A DNA stretch of 64,000 nt from an uncultured Acetatifactor sp. (GTDB taxonomy: Bacteria > Bacillota > Clostridia > Lachnospirales > Lachnospiraceae), in contig CAJUCE010000003.1 of NCBI GenBank assembly GCA_910584865.1, positions 1 to 64,000 on the forward strand, read 5' to 3'. The position numbers and the translations under genes were made by a program. Of the stretch, positions 42,168 through 50,768 are shown in pieces (position 1 is the first letter of the stretch; every line of letters starts with the position of its first letter). The notes below the pieces were generated by a model. It was not told the DNA's origin. It worked only from the letters and a program-made list of their open reading frames with translations, and did not search any database.

Positions 42168-44374
42168 TTGTTCTCCTCATTCTGCCGTCTCTTATCTGCA
42201 TCCATGCAATCTCCCGCCAGTCTCTCCTTCAGCATGGTATTGCGCTGTGTCACGGTTACATTCCGCACCGCATAGGAAAGCGCCTTCCTCGTACCCACAA
42301 TGACCAGGATTTTCTTCGCCCGTGTAATGCCTGTATAAATCAGATTCCTCTGCAGCATTACAAAATGTTTCATCAATACCGGCATTACCACGATCTGGTA
42401 TTCGGAACCCTGGGCCTTATGAATGGTAGTGGCATAGGCGTGAACCAGCTCGTCCAGCTCCGCGGCTTCATACGGTATCCTTCTTCCCTCAAAACACACT
42501 GTCAAAACGCGCTGCGTCAGATCCACTCGTTCGATCTCCCCGATATCTCCGTTGAAGATCTCCTTGTCGTAATTGTTTTTGATCTGCATCACTCTGTCTC
42601 CCGGCCGGAATACAAAGCCGCTTCGCCGCAATCCCTCTCCCTGCGGATTCAGAGCTTCCTGCAGAACCAAATTCAGATTGGTGGCTCCCACCTCCCCCCG
42701 CTGCATGGGCGTCAGTACCTGAATCAGCGAAGAGGGCAGACCATAATGACGGGGCAGCTTATCCTTTACCAGCCTCACAATCTCCGCCACTGCCTCCTCC
42801 GGCTCCTCTTTCTCCACAAAAAAGAAATCCGTACCCTTTCCGTTAGATAAATCCGGCATCTGCCCTGCATTGATCCGATGCGCATTGTATATGATCCGGC
42901 TTCTTAAGGCCTGGCGGAAAATTCTGGTCAGCCGGATTACAGGAAAGCATGCGCTGTCAATAATATCCCGCAGCACATTTCCCGCCCCCACGGAAGGCAG
43001 CTGATCGATATCCCCTACCAGAATCAGGCGCATCCCCGGAGGAATTGCTTTCAAGAGGGAATTCATCATCACAATATCGATCATGGAACACTCGTCCACA
43101 ATCAGGACATCCCCTTCCAGAGGATTTTCCTCATTTCTTCCGTATCCTTCCGGCGGTTTGCAGTCCAGCAGCCTGTGCAGGGTCTTCGCCTCCAATCCCG
43201 TGGCCTCCGTCATCCGTTTGGCCGCCCTGCCGGTGGGCGCCGCCAGAAGGATTCGCAGTCCGTAGGCCCTATATGCGGCGATAATTCCCTGGGTGGTAGT
43301 GGTCTTGCCCGTACCGGGTCCTCCTGTCAAAACCATCACCTTCGCCATGGCGCAGCGCCGTATGGCATCCGCCTGAATCTCATCATACTGCATGCCCACA
43401 GTCTGCTGGATTCTTCCCACATCCACGGACAGATTCGCATTTCCTGTCTCCTGCCTGGCTTTGGCGAGGCGCTTCCACAGCTGATCTTTAGCAGGTGCGG
43501 CAGCCAGCTTCCTTAATTTGGATGCCGTCCCTGCCTCCGCATAATAAAAGGGCGGAAGATAAATGGCTTCTTTCTCCCGAATCAGATCTCCATCCTTCAG
43601 CATCTGATCCATGGTCATTACAATGCATTCTTCCCCTGCCTCCAGAAGACCTGCCGCTTTCTGGATCAGCTGCTCCTGTCTGGCATATACATGTCCCTCG
43701 TCGGCCAGCTCGCTCAATGCGTACATGATACCGCTGCGCAGGCGCACGTATGTCTCCCGTCCGAATCCCAGCTTCATCGCAATGCTGTCGGCCGTCTTAA
43801 AGCCGATCCCCCAGATATCGTCTGCCAGGCGGAACGGATTTTCCTTCATCACCGCAATACTGTTATTTCCATAGTGTCTGTATATTTTGGCGGCAAAAGC
43901 AGTACTCACGCCGTGTTCCTGCAAAAAGACCATGACATTTTTGACTTCCTTCTGCCGCTCCCAGCTTTCGGCGATCATTTGGATGCGTTTATGCCCGATT
44001 CCGGGAATCTCAATCAGAAGCCGGATGTTATTCTCAATGACGGCAAAGGTATCCACACCATACTTCTGGACGATTTTTTTCGCATATTTCGGCCCCACCC
44101 CTTTTATCAGACCGCTGCCCAGATATTTCTCCATCCCGTAAACGGTTGCGGGAAGCGTCTCCTCCCATTTCTGCGCCGCAAACTGCCGTCCGTATCTGGC
44201 ATCCACCTTCCAGTCACCCTCAATCACAAGCACGGATCCCACATTGGCATCCAGCAGATTTCCCACCACCGTGACCAGATCGTCATAGCCTTTTATATGA
44301 ACTTTTATAACCGAATATCCGTTTTCCGGATTCTGATAAGTAATTCTCTCTACGACACAGCGAATCGTCATCAT
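42164..44374 (-). CDS. recD2: RecD2-type ATP-dependent DNA helicase
   Basis: A 5'-3' SF1B helicase without RecBC, involved in repair and replication stress. It has an N-terminal OB-like domain, tandem helix-hairpin-helix motifs (YLGSGLIKGVGPKYAKKI, EIPGIGHKRIQMI), then Walker A TGGPGTGKTTTTQGI near residue 345, Walker B LIVDECSMID, and the SF1 motifs GDIDQLPSVGAG and THKAQGSEY. The initiation site is ambiguous among GTG 44386, ATG 44374 and ATG 44371; the ATG at 44374 has GGAAG at 5 bases and is preferred. It is coupled to nth downstream. Confidence 0.92.
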   Translation of the reverse strand: MMTIRCVVERITYQNPENGYSVIKVHIKGYDDLVTVVGNLLDANVGSVLVIEGDWKVDARYGRQFAAQKWEETLPATVYGMEKYLGSGLIKGVGPKYAKKIVQKYGVDTFAVIENNIRLLIEIPGIGHKRIQMIAESWERQKEVKNVMVFLQEHGVSTAFAAKIYRHYGNNSIAVMKENPFRLADDIWGIGFKTADSIAMKLGFGRETYVRLRSGIMYALSELADEGHVYARQEQLIQKAAGLLEAGEECIVMTMDQMLKDGDLIREKEAIYLPPFYYAEAGTASKLRKLAAAPAKDQLWKRLAKARQETGNANLSVDVGRIQQTVGMQYDEIQADAIRRCAMAKVMVLTGGPGTGKTTTTQGIIAAYRAYGLRILLAAPTGRAAKRMTEATGLEAKTLHRLLDCKPPEGYGRNEENPLEGDVLIVDECSMIDIVMMNSLLKAIPPGMRLILVGDIDQLPSVGAGNVLRDIIDSACFPVIRLTRIFRQALRSRIIYNAHRINAGQMPDLSNGKGTDFFFVEKEEPEEAVAEIVRLVKDKLPRHYGLPSSLIQVLTPMQRGEVGATNLNLVLQEALNPQGEGLRRSGFVFRPGDRVMQIKNNYDKEIFNGDIGEIERVDLTQRVLTVCFEGRRIPYEAAELDELVHAYATTIHKAQGSEYQIVVMPVLMKHFVMLQRNLIYTGITRAKKILVIVGTRKALSYAVRNVTVTQRNTMLKERLAGDCMDADKRRQNEENK

Positions 44375-44461
44375 TCGTACTTCCACACATCCTTTTCCCG
44401 GATTTCTCCTTCGCCTGATTCATCTGTTGTCTATTGTACTCCCAATCGGCCCCGGGTGCAA

Positions 44462-44511
44462 CAAAAATCAGCCGGCTCCTTCTCTGAAAATCAGAATAAG
44501 GAAGCCGGCTG
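44462..44511 (-). terminator. rho-independent terminator after the dehydrogenase gene
   Basis: CAGCCGGCT (44469-44477) pairs with AGCCGGCTG (44503-44511), extended by CTT/AAG. On the minus strand ATTTTTGTTG follows. Confidence 0.8.
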
Positions 44512-44528
44512 TCTCATCCGGTCAAAGA

Positions 44529-45698
44529 TCAGCACTCCGGAATCGTAATCTCAATTTCATGTCCTGCCTCGGCGGATCTGAAAATGCCGTCGATAATCGC
44601 CTGATTGTAAATAATCTGGGAGCTGGGAACCGGCGCCGGCGTATGGTTCTTGATGGCGTCGATGAAGGAGCGGATCTTCTTGTCAAAAAGATCTCCGAAA
44701 TTATTTTCATTGCCTCCGATAATGGGGATCTTCGTCTCCGTCTGCTGTCCGCATACCTCCTGGTATAGAACCATCTCTCCGCCCACACTGCCGTTCCAGC
44801 ATTCCGTAGAAGGGATCCGAAGGCCGCCCTCCGTACCCAGGATAATGGTATCCCCGGGAGTGTCCATGTTCATGGCCCAGGCAATCCTGAAATCCAGTAT
44901 AATATCGCCTTCCAGACGTATAAATGCAGCCGCGAAATCGTCTACCTCAAATTTCTCCGCATATTCCGGATGATTTGGATAATAATCCGGACGTGTGCCG
45001 AAAAATGCTGACTTGTAACCTGATACGGTGAGCGGCTTAGGATAACCCACGGAGTTCAGCACCATATCCAGGGAATAGCAGCCGATATCGCCCAGTGCGC
45101 CGATCCCTGCCGTCTTATCTTCGATAAAGGTGGTTCCGTAGGGGGTGGGAATCCCTCTTCTCCTGCCGCCGCCTGTCTGAATATAATAAACCTTTCCCAG
45201 TTTGCCGCTTTCCACGATTTTCTTGATCATCTTCATATTCTCGTCGAGCCTGGGCTGGAATCCGATGGAGAGAACCTTACCGCTCTCCTTCTCTGCCCTG
45301 CGGATCTCCACCGCTTCCTCCAGCGTAACGCACATGGGCTTCTCCAGGAGTACATTGACTCCCTTTTTCAAGGCATAGATGGCACACTCCGCATGGGTCC
45401 TGTTGTATGTACAGATGCTGACTGCATCCAGCTGCAGGGATTCGTCGTCCAGCATCTGTGCATGAGATCTGTAGCACTTCACATCTTTCATGCCGAATTT
45501 CTCAAAAAATGCCTCCGCCTTGCCTTCCACCAGGTCTGCCCCGGCTACGATCTCCACATCAGGCTGATGCCTGTAGCTCTCCAGATGGGCTTCCGCGATC
45601 CAGCCCGTACCGATGATACCCACCCTTATTTTGCGGGATGTATCTATGATAGTTTCTTCCGTATTTTCCTTAAAGCGATCCAAAATATTATCTGCCAT
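44529..45698 (-). CDS. Gfo/Idh/MocA family NAD(P)-dependent oxidoreductase
   Basis: A 389-residue sugar/inositol-type dehydrogenase. After a 24-residue lead the Rossmann motif is VGIIGTGWIAEAHLESY, the family motif is VLLEKPMCVTLEEA (about 112, with catalytic Lys), and GIGALGDIGCYSLDM supplies the catalytic His/Asp region equivalent. ATG at 45698 has AAGGAA before it. It is downstream of an IolE-like epimerase gene on the same strand, and the pair is divergent from an AraC regulator, so all three probably serve catabolism of one carbohydrate, possibly an inositol or keto-sugar. The substrate is inferred only. Confidence 0.85.
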   Translation of the reverse strand: MADNILDRFKENTEETIIDTSRKIRVGIIGTGWIAEAHLESYRHQPDVEIVAGADLVEGKAEAFFEKFGMKDVKCYRSHAQMLDDESLQLDAVSICTYNRTHAECAIYALKKGVNVLLEKPMCVTLEEAVEIRRAEKESGKVLSIGFQPRLDENMKMIKKIVESGKLGKVYYIQTGGGRRRGIPTPYGTTFIEDKTAGIGALGDIGCYSLDMVLNSVGYPKPLTVSGYKSAFFGTRPDYYPNHPEYAEKFEVDDFAAAFIRLEGDIILDFRIAWAMNMDTPGDTIILGTEGGLRIPSTECWNGSVGGEMVLYQEVCGQQTETKIPIIGGNENNFGDLFDKKIRSFIDAIKNHTPAPVPSSQIIYNQAIIDGIFRSAEAGHEIEITIPEC

Positions 45699-45822
45699 AA
45701 CGATTCCTTTCCGTCTCTCCTGACTGTCTAATCTTCCTGCGCTCGCTTCCGACACTTCATAATCCGGCAGACTTCACCCACATTTCTCCGCCATAACAGC
45801 CGGAATCAATGCTGCACAACCT

Positions 45823-46644
45823 TCAATACTTCTCCAATACTCCCGACAGATATGCGATGCTCTCCCTGGCGCAGGTCATCCTGTCCAGCCCCATGCTGGG
45901 CTCGTCCTGCTCCACAATCAGCCACTGTGCGCCGCTCTCAATGGAAGCCTTCACTATGGCCGGGATATCCTGAAGCCCCTTGCCCAGAGGACGAAATTCG
46001 AAGACATCGCTTTTCGCAGTGTCATCTTCCATTCCGATCAATCCGTACATCCGCCCGGCTTTCTGCCCTGCGAAGTCCTTCAGATGAACCGTAGGAATCC
46101 TGCCTGTATATTTTCTCACATAGGCAGCAGGGTCCTCTCCGGCCACGTTTACCCAGCAAGTATCGATCTGGGTCTGCAGAAGCTCCGGCCCCACCTCTTT
46201 ATACAGTACATCCAAAGCGTATTCTCCGTCAATTTTTGCAAATTCGAAGTCATGATTGTGATACTGCAGTACCAAATTCTTGCGTTCACAGATTTCTCCC
46301 AGCAATTTCGCATACTCTAAGACTTCGTCAAATTTCTCCGCCCCGGGCCTGTATTCCTCTGTCAGATAAGGAATTACAATATACCTGCATCCTGCCTTCT
46401 TATAGCATTCCACCGTTCCTTCCGGATCCGCCTTCAGCTCCTGAAATGGCACATGAGCAGACAGGGGCACCAGGCCGATCTCTTCGCAGAGCGCCTTTAC
46501 CTTCTCCGGCGCATTGCCGTGCAGCCCTGCAAACTCCACGGCACTGTAGCCCATCTCTTTTACCTTCCGCAGAGTCCCCTCAAAGTCTTTCTCCAGATTC
46601 TCTCTGACGGAATACAGCTGCAGACCTACTTTTTCTTTCCACAT
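45823..46644 (-). CDS. xylose-isomerase-like TIM-barrel epimerase/isomerase (IolE-like)
   Basis: A 273-residue AP-endonuclease-2-fold protein. VGLQLYSVRENLEKDFEGTL at the N-terminus, LQYHNHDFEFAKIDG at mid-length, and HLKDFAGQK match sugar phosphate isomerase/epimerase proteins that accompany Gfo/Idh/MocA dehydrogenases. GGTGG precedes the ATG. The dehydrogenase follows 124 bases later. Divergent from the AraC-type regulator. Confidence 0.82.
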   Translation of the reverse strand: MWKEKVGLQLYSVRENLEKDFEGTLRKVKEMGYSAVEFAGLHGNAPEKVKALCEEIGLVPLSAHVPFQELKADPEGTVECYKKAGCRYIVIPYLTEEYRPGAEKFDEVLEYAKLLGEICERKNLVLQYHNHDFEFAKIDGEYALDVLYKEVGPELLQTQIDTCWVNVAGEDPAAYVRKYTGRIPTVHLKDFAGQKAGRMYGLIGMEDDTAKSDVFEFRPLGKGLQDIPAIVKASIESGAQWLIVEQDEPSMGLDRMTCARESIAYLSGVLEKY

Positions 46645-46676
46645 ATATTTTCCACCTTTCTTATTTTATATTTCTA

Positions 46677-46705
46677 TTTACATTTTATCTGATTTCTTTT
46701 ATAAT
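46677..46705 (+). promoter_or_regulatory. promoter of the AraC-type regulator gene
   Basis: TTTACA (46677-46682), 17 bases, perfect TATAAT (46700-46705), 33 bases before the start codon. It lies in the divergent spacer shared with the epimerase gene. Confidence 0.6.
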
Positions 46706-46738
46706 TCCAGTCATAAGCCGATAATTTTCAGCCATATA

Positions 46739-47551
46739 TTGCGGTATTTGGAGCCATACTTTATGATATACGAAATTGAAAACCGAAATAATATTATATC
46801 CGCTGCCACACCTTTCACCGGGTTAAGCCCCGTTCCTCACCTGCATACTCACCTGGAGATGATATATCTCTCGGAAGGCGCCAGCATGGCCACACTCGAC
46901 TACAAAGATTTCTTACTTGAAGAAGGGGACCTTTTTCTGGCCTTTCCCAATCAGATTCACTTCTATCATGACATGCTTCCCAGCCGCGGCACGCTGATTA
47001 TTTTTGCAAATGATTTCTGTAAAGAATTAAAAGAACTTTTTCAGACCAGGATTCCGATCTCCCCCGTCATCAAAAGCGAACTGCTTCCTGCCGATATCCA
47101 GACAAAGCTGAATCTGATCCTGGAACAGGCCTGTTCAAAAGAGCCCTTCGCCCATCTGGCCGCACAGGGCTATCTGCTTGCCCTTCTGTGTGAGCTGCTC
47201 CGCCGGATGTCCCTGATTCCCAGCCCGCACAGCTATGACAGCATCAAAAATATTCTGAACTTCTGTTCAGAAAGGTATACAGAGCCTTTAAGCCTGGATA
47301 TTCTGTCCAGAGAGCTTCATTTGAACAAATACTATATCTCTCATCTGTTCAAAGAGCGTATGAAGATCAGCTTTACGGATTTTATAAACGAAATGCGTGT
47401 AGAATATGCATGCAGTCTTCTGAAACAGAATTCCAACATTACCGATGCCGCCTTTACCTCCGGTTTCTGTTCCGTCAGAACCTTTAACAGAGCTTTTTCC
47501 AAGGTTATGAAAACCACTCCCCGGGAATATATCCGGGAAAGTCACAAATAA
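46739..47551 (+). CDS. AraC/XylS family transcriptional regulator
   Basis: A 270-residue regulator. The N-terminal cupin-like sensor is visible (PVPHLHTHLEMIYLSEGA near residue 30, EEGDLFLAFPNQIHFYHD near 61). The C-terminal double helix-turn-helix follows (LSLDILSRELHLNKYYISHL, then NITDAAFTSGFCSVRTFNRA and the end TTPREY). The reading frame starts at the ATG at 46739 (MRYLEPYF); an internal ATG at 46763 is another possible start. It probably controls the divergent epimerase-dehydrogenase pair in response to their substrate. Confidence 0.85.
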   Translation: MRYLEPYFMIYEIENRNNIISAATPFTGLSPVPHLHTHLEMIYLSEGASMATLDYKDFLLEEGDLFLAFPNQIHFYHDMLPSRGTLIIFANDFCKELKELFQTRIPISPVIKSELLPADIQTKLNLILEQACSKEPFAHLAAQGYLLALLCELLRRMSLIPSPHSYDSIKNILNFCSERYTEPLSLDILSRELHLNKYYISHLFKERMKISFTDFINEMRVEYACSLLKQNSNITDAAFTSGFCSVRTFNRAFSKVMKTTPREYIRESHK

Positions 47552-47571
47552 TATGAGACATAAGGAAAGGA

Positions 47572-47606
47572 AAAAGTCCTGTTCCGCGTATGGCTCAGGA
47601 CTTTTG
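47572..47606. terminator. bidirectional terminator between araC-type and degV genes
   Basis: AAAAGTCCTG (47572-47581) pairs with CAGGACTTTT (47596-47605) around 14 bases. A-tract and T-tract flanks let it act on both converging transcripts. Confidence 0.75.
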
Positions 47607-47617
47607 AAACAGAATCT

Positions 47618-48481
47618 TTAATTCGCCAGTATCATGGAAAGCATGCCTGGTCCCGTATGGGCTCCGATAATGGGAGACAGCATAGTCCTGCGGACTACGG
47701 CATCCGGGGCAGCCTCCCTGACCTTCTCTTCCAACTTACAGGCAAGCTCCGGCGTATCCGCGTCGCAGATATAAATGGTACTGCATACTTTCGGATCATA
47801 GTTCTCCTGGAAGAAGGTAAACAGGGACGTCATGGCCGCTTTGTTGCCGCGCTTTTTATCCACTGTCACCAGCTCTCCGTTCTCGTCGATCTTCAGCATG
47901 GGCTTGATATTTAAAGCGGATCCCACGATAGCCGTGGCCGCGCTCACACGTCCGCCCCGCTTCAGATACATCAGATCCTGCACCATGAAATAGTGCCGCA
48001 GATGGGGAACAAATGCCTTCACATCTTCATAATTTTCCTGCAAGGACATGCCTCTTTTCCGATTCTCTGCAGCCCGCTCCACCAGGATTCCTATGCCCCC
48101 CGTAGCGGCCAGTGTATCTACCGGAAGAAGCGTTGCATTCGGATAGCGCTCTTTTAAATTCGCCGCAGCCAGCAGGGAACTCTCATAAGTGGAAGACAAT
48201 CCGCTTGACAGACAAAAATACAATATGGAATTGCCCTCCTCCAGAAAGGTCTTAAAAAAATCTTCATACATAAAAGGCGAAATCTGAGAAGTCCTGGTCA
48301 GATCTCCTCCCCGCTGTCCGTCATAAAACTGTTTTAACAGACTTTCTTCTTCACATCCCGCAGAAGTGCGCATCTCGTCCCCCAGGGAATATTCCATCGG
48401 CACGAATGCAATACTATTTTCCATGGCCGCTTCACGGATAATGTCTCCGGAAGCATCCATACAGATGATGTAGTCACTCAT
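47618..48481 (-). CDS. DegV family fatty-acid-binding protein
   Basis: A 287-residue DegV protein, of the family that binds fatty acids (FakB-like) for phosphorylation by FakA. ICMDASGDIIREAA at the N-terminus, ILYFCLSSGLSSTYESS near 100, TLAATGGIGILV, and the C-terminal SPIIGAHTGPGMLS are diagnostic. Whether it is FakB-like or a specialised paralogue is undecided. AAGGGAAGG precedes the start. Monocistronic. Confidence 0.88.
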   Translation of the reverse strand: MSDYIICMDASGDIIREAAMENSIAFVPMEYSLGDEMRTSAGCEEESLLKQFYDGQRGGDLTRTSQISPFMYEDFFKTFLEEGNSILYFCLSSGLSSTYESSLLAAANLKERYPNATLLPVDTLAATGGIGILVERAAENRKRGMSLQENYEDVKAFVPHLRHYFMVQDLMYLKRGGRVSAATAIVGSALNIKPMLKIDENGELVTVDKKRGNKAAMTSLFTFFQENYDPKVCSTIYICDADTPELACKLEEKVREAAPDAVVRRTMLSPIIGAHTGPGMLSMILAN

Positions 48482-48518
48482 ATGAACCCCTTCCCTTCTT
48501 TGTCAAAATTCTTTTCGG

Positions 48519-49013
48519 TTAATGATCATCGTTTTCGCCGCACTTGGACAATGCCAGGGTCCCTGTCCGCGCAACTTCCACGATGCTGATGGTCTGAAGC
48601 ATCTTGATCATCAACTTGATCCGCTCCGGCTCGTCACACAGCTGTATCATCATAAAGTGCTTGGACATATCCACGATCTGAGCCTTCATAATCTCGCATA
48701 GCTCCATGATCTCCCGACGATTATTTTTGTTATATTTAATCTTGATCAGCATCAGTTCCCTTGTGATGCACTGCTGTTCTGCGAAAGTTTTCACCTTAAT
48801 GACGTCAACCTTCTTGTTCAGCTGCTTCTCGATCTGCTCTATATTTCTCTCATCATCGCTGCTGACGATGGTCATACAGGATACTGTAGGGTCATCTGTC
48901 TCGCCTACGGCCAGGCTGTCGATATTAAAGCAGCGTCTTGAAAACAGCCCTGCTACTTTGCACAGTACACCGGAACGGTTTTCCACCAAAACGGAATATA
49001 TTCTTGTCTTCAT
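48519..49013 (-). CDS. ilvN: acetolactate synthase small (regulatory) subunit
   Basis: The regulatory subunit of the first shared step in valine, leucine and isoleucine synthesis. The 164-residue protein has an N-terminal ACT domain (IYSVLVENRSGVLCKVAGLF) that binds feedback valine, and a C-terminal domain. GGAG precedes the ATG at 49013, which lies 13 bases from the ilvB stop, so the subunits are co-translated. An in-frame upstream start at 49049 is rejected. Confidence 0.93.
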   Translation of the reverse strand: MKTRIYSVLVENRSGVLCKVAGLFSRRCFNIDSLAVGETDDPTVSCMTIVSSDDERNIEQIEKQLNKKVDVIKVKTFAEQQCITRELMLIKIKYNKNNRREIMELCEIMKAQIVDMSKHFMMIQLCDEPERIKLMIKMLQTISIVEVARTGTLALSKCGENDDH

Positions 49014-49026
49014 TTTCCACTCCTTT

Positions 49027-50640
49027 TTATACCAGATCCATGGGGTCAATGATACACTCCAACAGCATGGAGGTATCTTCCTTCAAAAACGCATCGATGA
49101 TCTCGTCACAGTTTTCCATATTTTCAAGCCGCAGGAAGGGAATGCCATATGCCGCCGAAAGCTTCTCCAGATCAGGGCTTCCCGACAAATCCACCACGGA
49201 ATAATGATCCTGATAGGTGAAGTGCTGATACTGGCGTACCATCCCAAGATAATTATTCTTCAAAACAACGATCTTCACGGGAATATCATGCTGACACATG
49301 GTGGCCAGTTCCATCATGGACATCTGGAAGGAACCGTCGCCGCAGACCGCAACCACCTGCCGATCCGGCACCGCCACCTTCACGCCCATAGCTGCAGGAA
49401 TCGAATATCCCATAGTTCCCATGCCGCCTGTGGTAAAAAATTTCCCCTTTCGCACCTTCACATAGCCGCAGGACCAGATCTGATTCTGTCCCACATCCGC
49501 CACATACACGGCGTCATCCTGCATTTTCTCCGTCAGGCGCATAATAAAGGCCGCGGGATCTACATAAGCAGGATTCGGCTTTCTCTTAGTAGCCAGGCTC
49601 TTCCGGTAGCCGTTCAGAGTCCCAATCCACTCCTCACAGTGGCAGGTAAACTCTTCTTTCTCCAAGTCCTCGAAGATATGCTTCGCATCTCCCACCAGAG
49701 GTATGGTAGGACCTGCATTTTTGCCGATTTCCGCCGGATCTACATCGATATGTACCAGAACCTTATTGCGGGTAATCATATCCGGCTGATTCACGGCCCG
49801 GTCAGCTACTCTGGCTCCCACCATAATCAGCAGGTCAGACTCGTTCATGGCTCTGTTGGCATAAGCCTTGCCATTGTTGCCCACCATCCTGAAATAAAGC
49901 GGATGGTCCGTGGGCATGACGCCGATTCCCATCATGGTGGATACCACGGGAATACCGTGGGTTTCCGCAAATTTCCGCAGCTCCTCCTGCGCTTCACTCA
50001 AGAGTACGCCGCCTCCGGCACAGATAATGGGGCGCTTTGCCTTCTCCAGTTCTTTTACCACCTTTTTAATCTGCGCCGCGTTGCCCTTGACCGTAGGCTT
50101 ATAGGTGCGCAGAGAAACGGATTCCGGATATTTGAATTTCGTAAGGTTTGCATTTTGAATATCGATAGGCACATCGATCAGCACCGGGCCGCGCCGTCCT
50201 GTATTGGCAATGTGGAATGCCTCCTTGAATACTCTGGGAATATCGTTTACATTTTTGATCAGATAGCTGTATTTCACAAAGGACTCCACCGCTCCCGTAA
50301 TATCCGCCTCCTGAAATACATCGCTGCCCAGGAGCTCGCTGTTGACCTGGCCTGTGATACAGATCAGGGGAATACTGTCCGCAAAGGCCGTGGCGATACC
50401 TGTGATCACATTGGTTGCACCCGGGCCGGAAGTCACGGCACATACTCCGGGCCTTCCGGTAATGCGTGATACGCCGCTGGCTGCATGCGCGGCATTCTGC
50501 TCTGTCCGAATCAGAATCGTACGGATATCGGACTCCAATATACTGTTATAAAACGGGCAGATTGCCACACCCGGATACCCGAATACGGTCGTGACTCCCT
50601 CTGCCTCCAGACATTTGATAATGGCGTCTGCACCTGTCAT
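49027..50640 (-). CDS. ilvB: acetolactate synthase large (catalytic) subunit
   Basis: A thiamine diphosphate enzyme condensing pyruvate (or pyruvate plus 2-ketobutyrate). The 537-residue protein shows the catalytic Glu in LIRTEQNAAHAASG near residue 48, the FAD/central domain, and the ThDP-binding motif CGDGSFQMSMMELATM near 432 with NNYLGMVRQYQ. GGAGG precedes the ATG at 50640. A long inverted repeat fills the leader (50665-50755). ilvN follows. Confidence 0.95.
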   Translation of the reverse strand: MTGADAIIKCLEAEGVTTVFGYPGVAICPFYNSILESDIRTILIRTEQNAAHAASGVSRITGRPGVCAVTSGPGATNVITGIATAFADSIPLICITGQVNSELLGSDVFQEADITGAVESFVKYSYLIKNVNDIPRVFKEAFHIANTGRRGPVLIDVPIDIQNANLTKFKYPESVSLRTYKPTVKGNAAQIKKVVKELEKAKRPIICAGGGVLLSEAQEELRKFAETHGIPVVSTMMGIGVMPTDHPLYFRMVGNNGKAYANRAMNESDLLIMVGARVADRAVNQPDMITRNKVLVHIDVDPAEIGKNAGPTIPLVGDAKHIFEDLEKEEFTCHCEEWIGTLNGYRKSLATKRKPNPAYVDPAAFIMRLTEKMQDDAVYVADVGQNQIWSCGYVKVRKGKFFTTGGMGTMGYSIPAAMGVKVAVPDRQVVAVCGDGSFQMSMMELATMCQHDIPVKIVVLKNNYLGMVRQYQHFTYQDHYSVVDLSGSPDLEKLSAAYGIPFLRLENMENCDEIIDAFLKEDTSMLLECIIDPMDLV

Positions 50641-50664
50641 AATTTTTCCTCCATTCCAGTTCCG

Positions 50665-50755
50665 CAACCGTCCTCCACATACCTTGCCCGGCAGAGGATT
50701 TCCGGCCGCTTAATGCATGCGTCCGCAAATCCTCTGGGTATGGTCCGCACGGTTG
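50665..50755 (-). promoter_or_regulatory. long structured leader upstream of ilvB
   Basis: Three nested pairings are exact: CAACCGT with ACGGTTG, CATACC with GGTATG, and AGAGGATTT with AAATCCTCT, forming a long interrupted stem with a loop of about 25 bases. The stem occupies nearly the whole space from the metH stop to the ilvB ribosome site. On the minus strand it has no T-run after it, so it is not a terminator for metH. It may be a translational or processing control element of ilvBN. Confidence 0.55.
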
Positions 50756-50768
50756 CTGTTTTTTATGT

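Noticed and set aside
48706..50469. 587-codon plus-strand frame over ilvN and ilvB
   Set aside because: Antisense shadow of two well-recognised genes, without a ribosome site.
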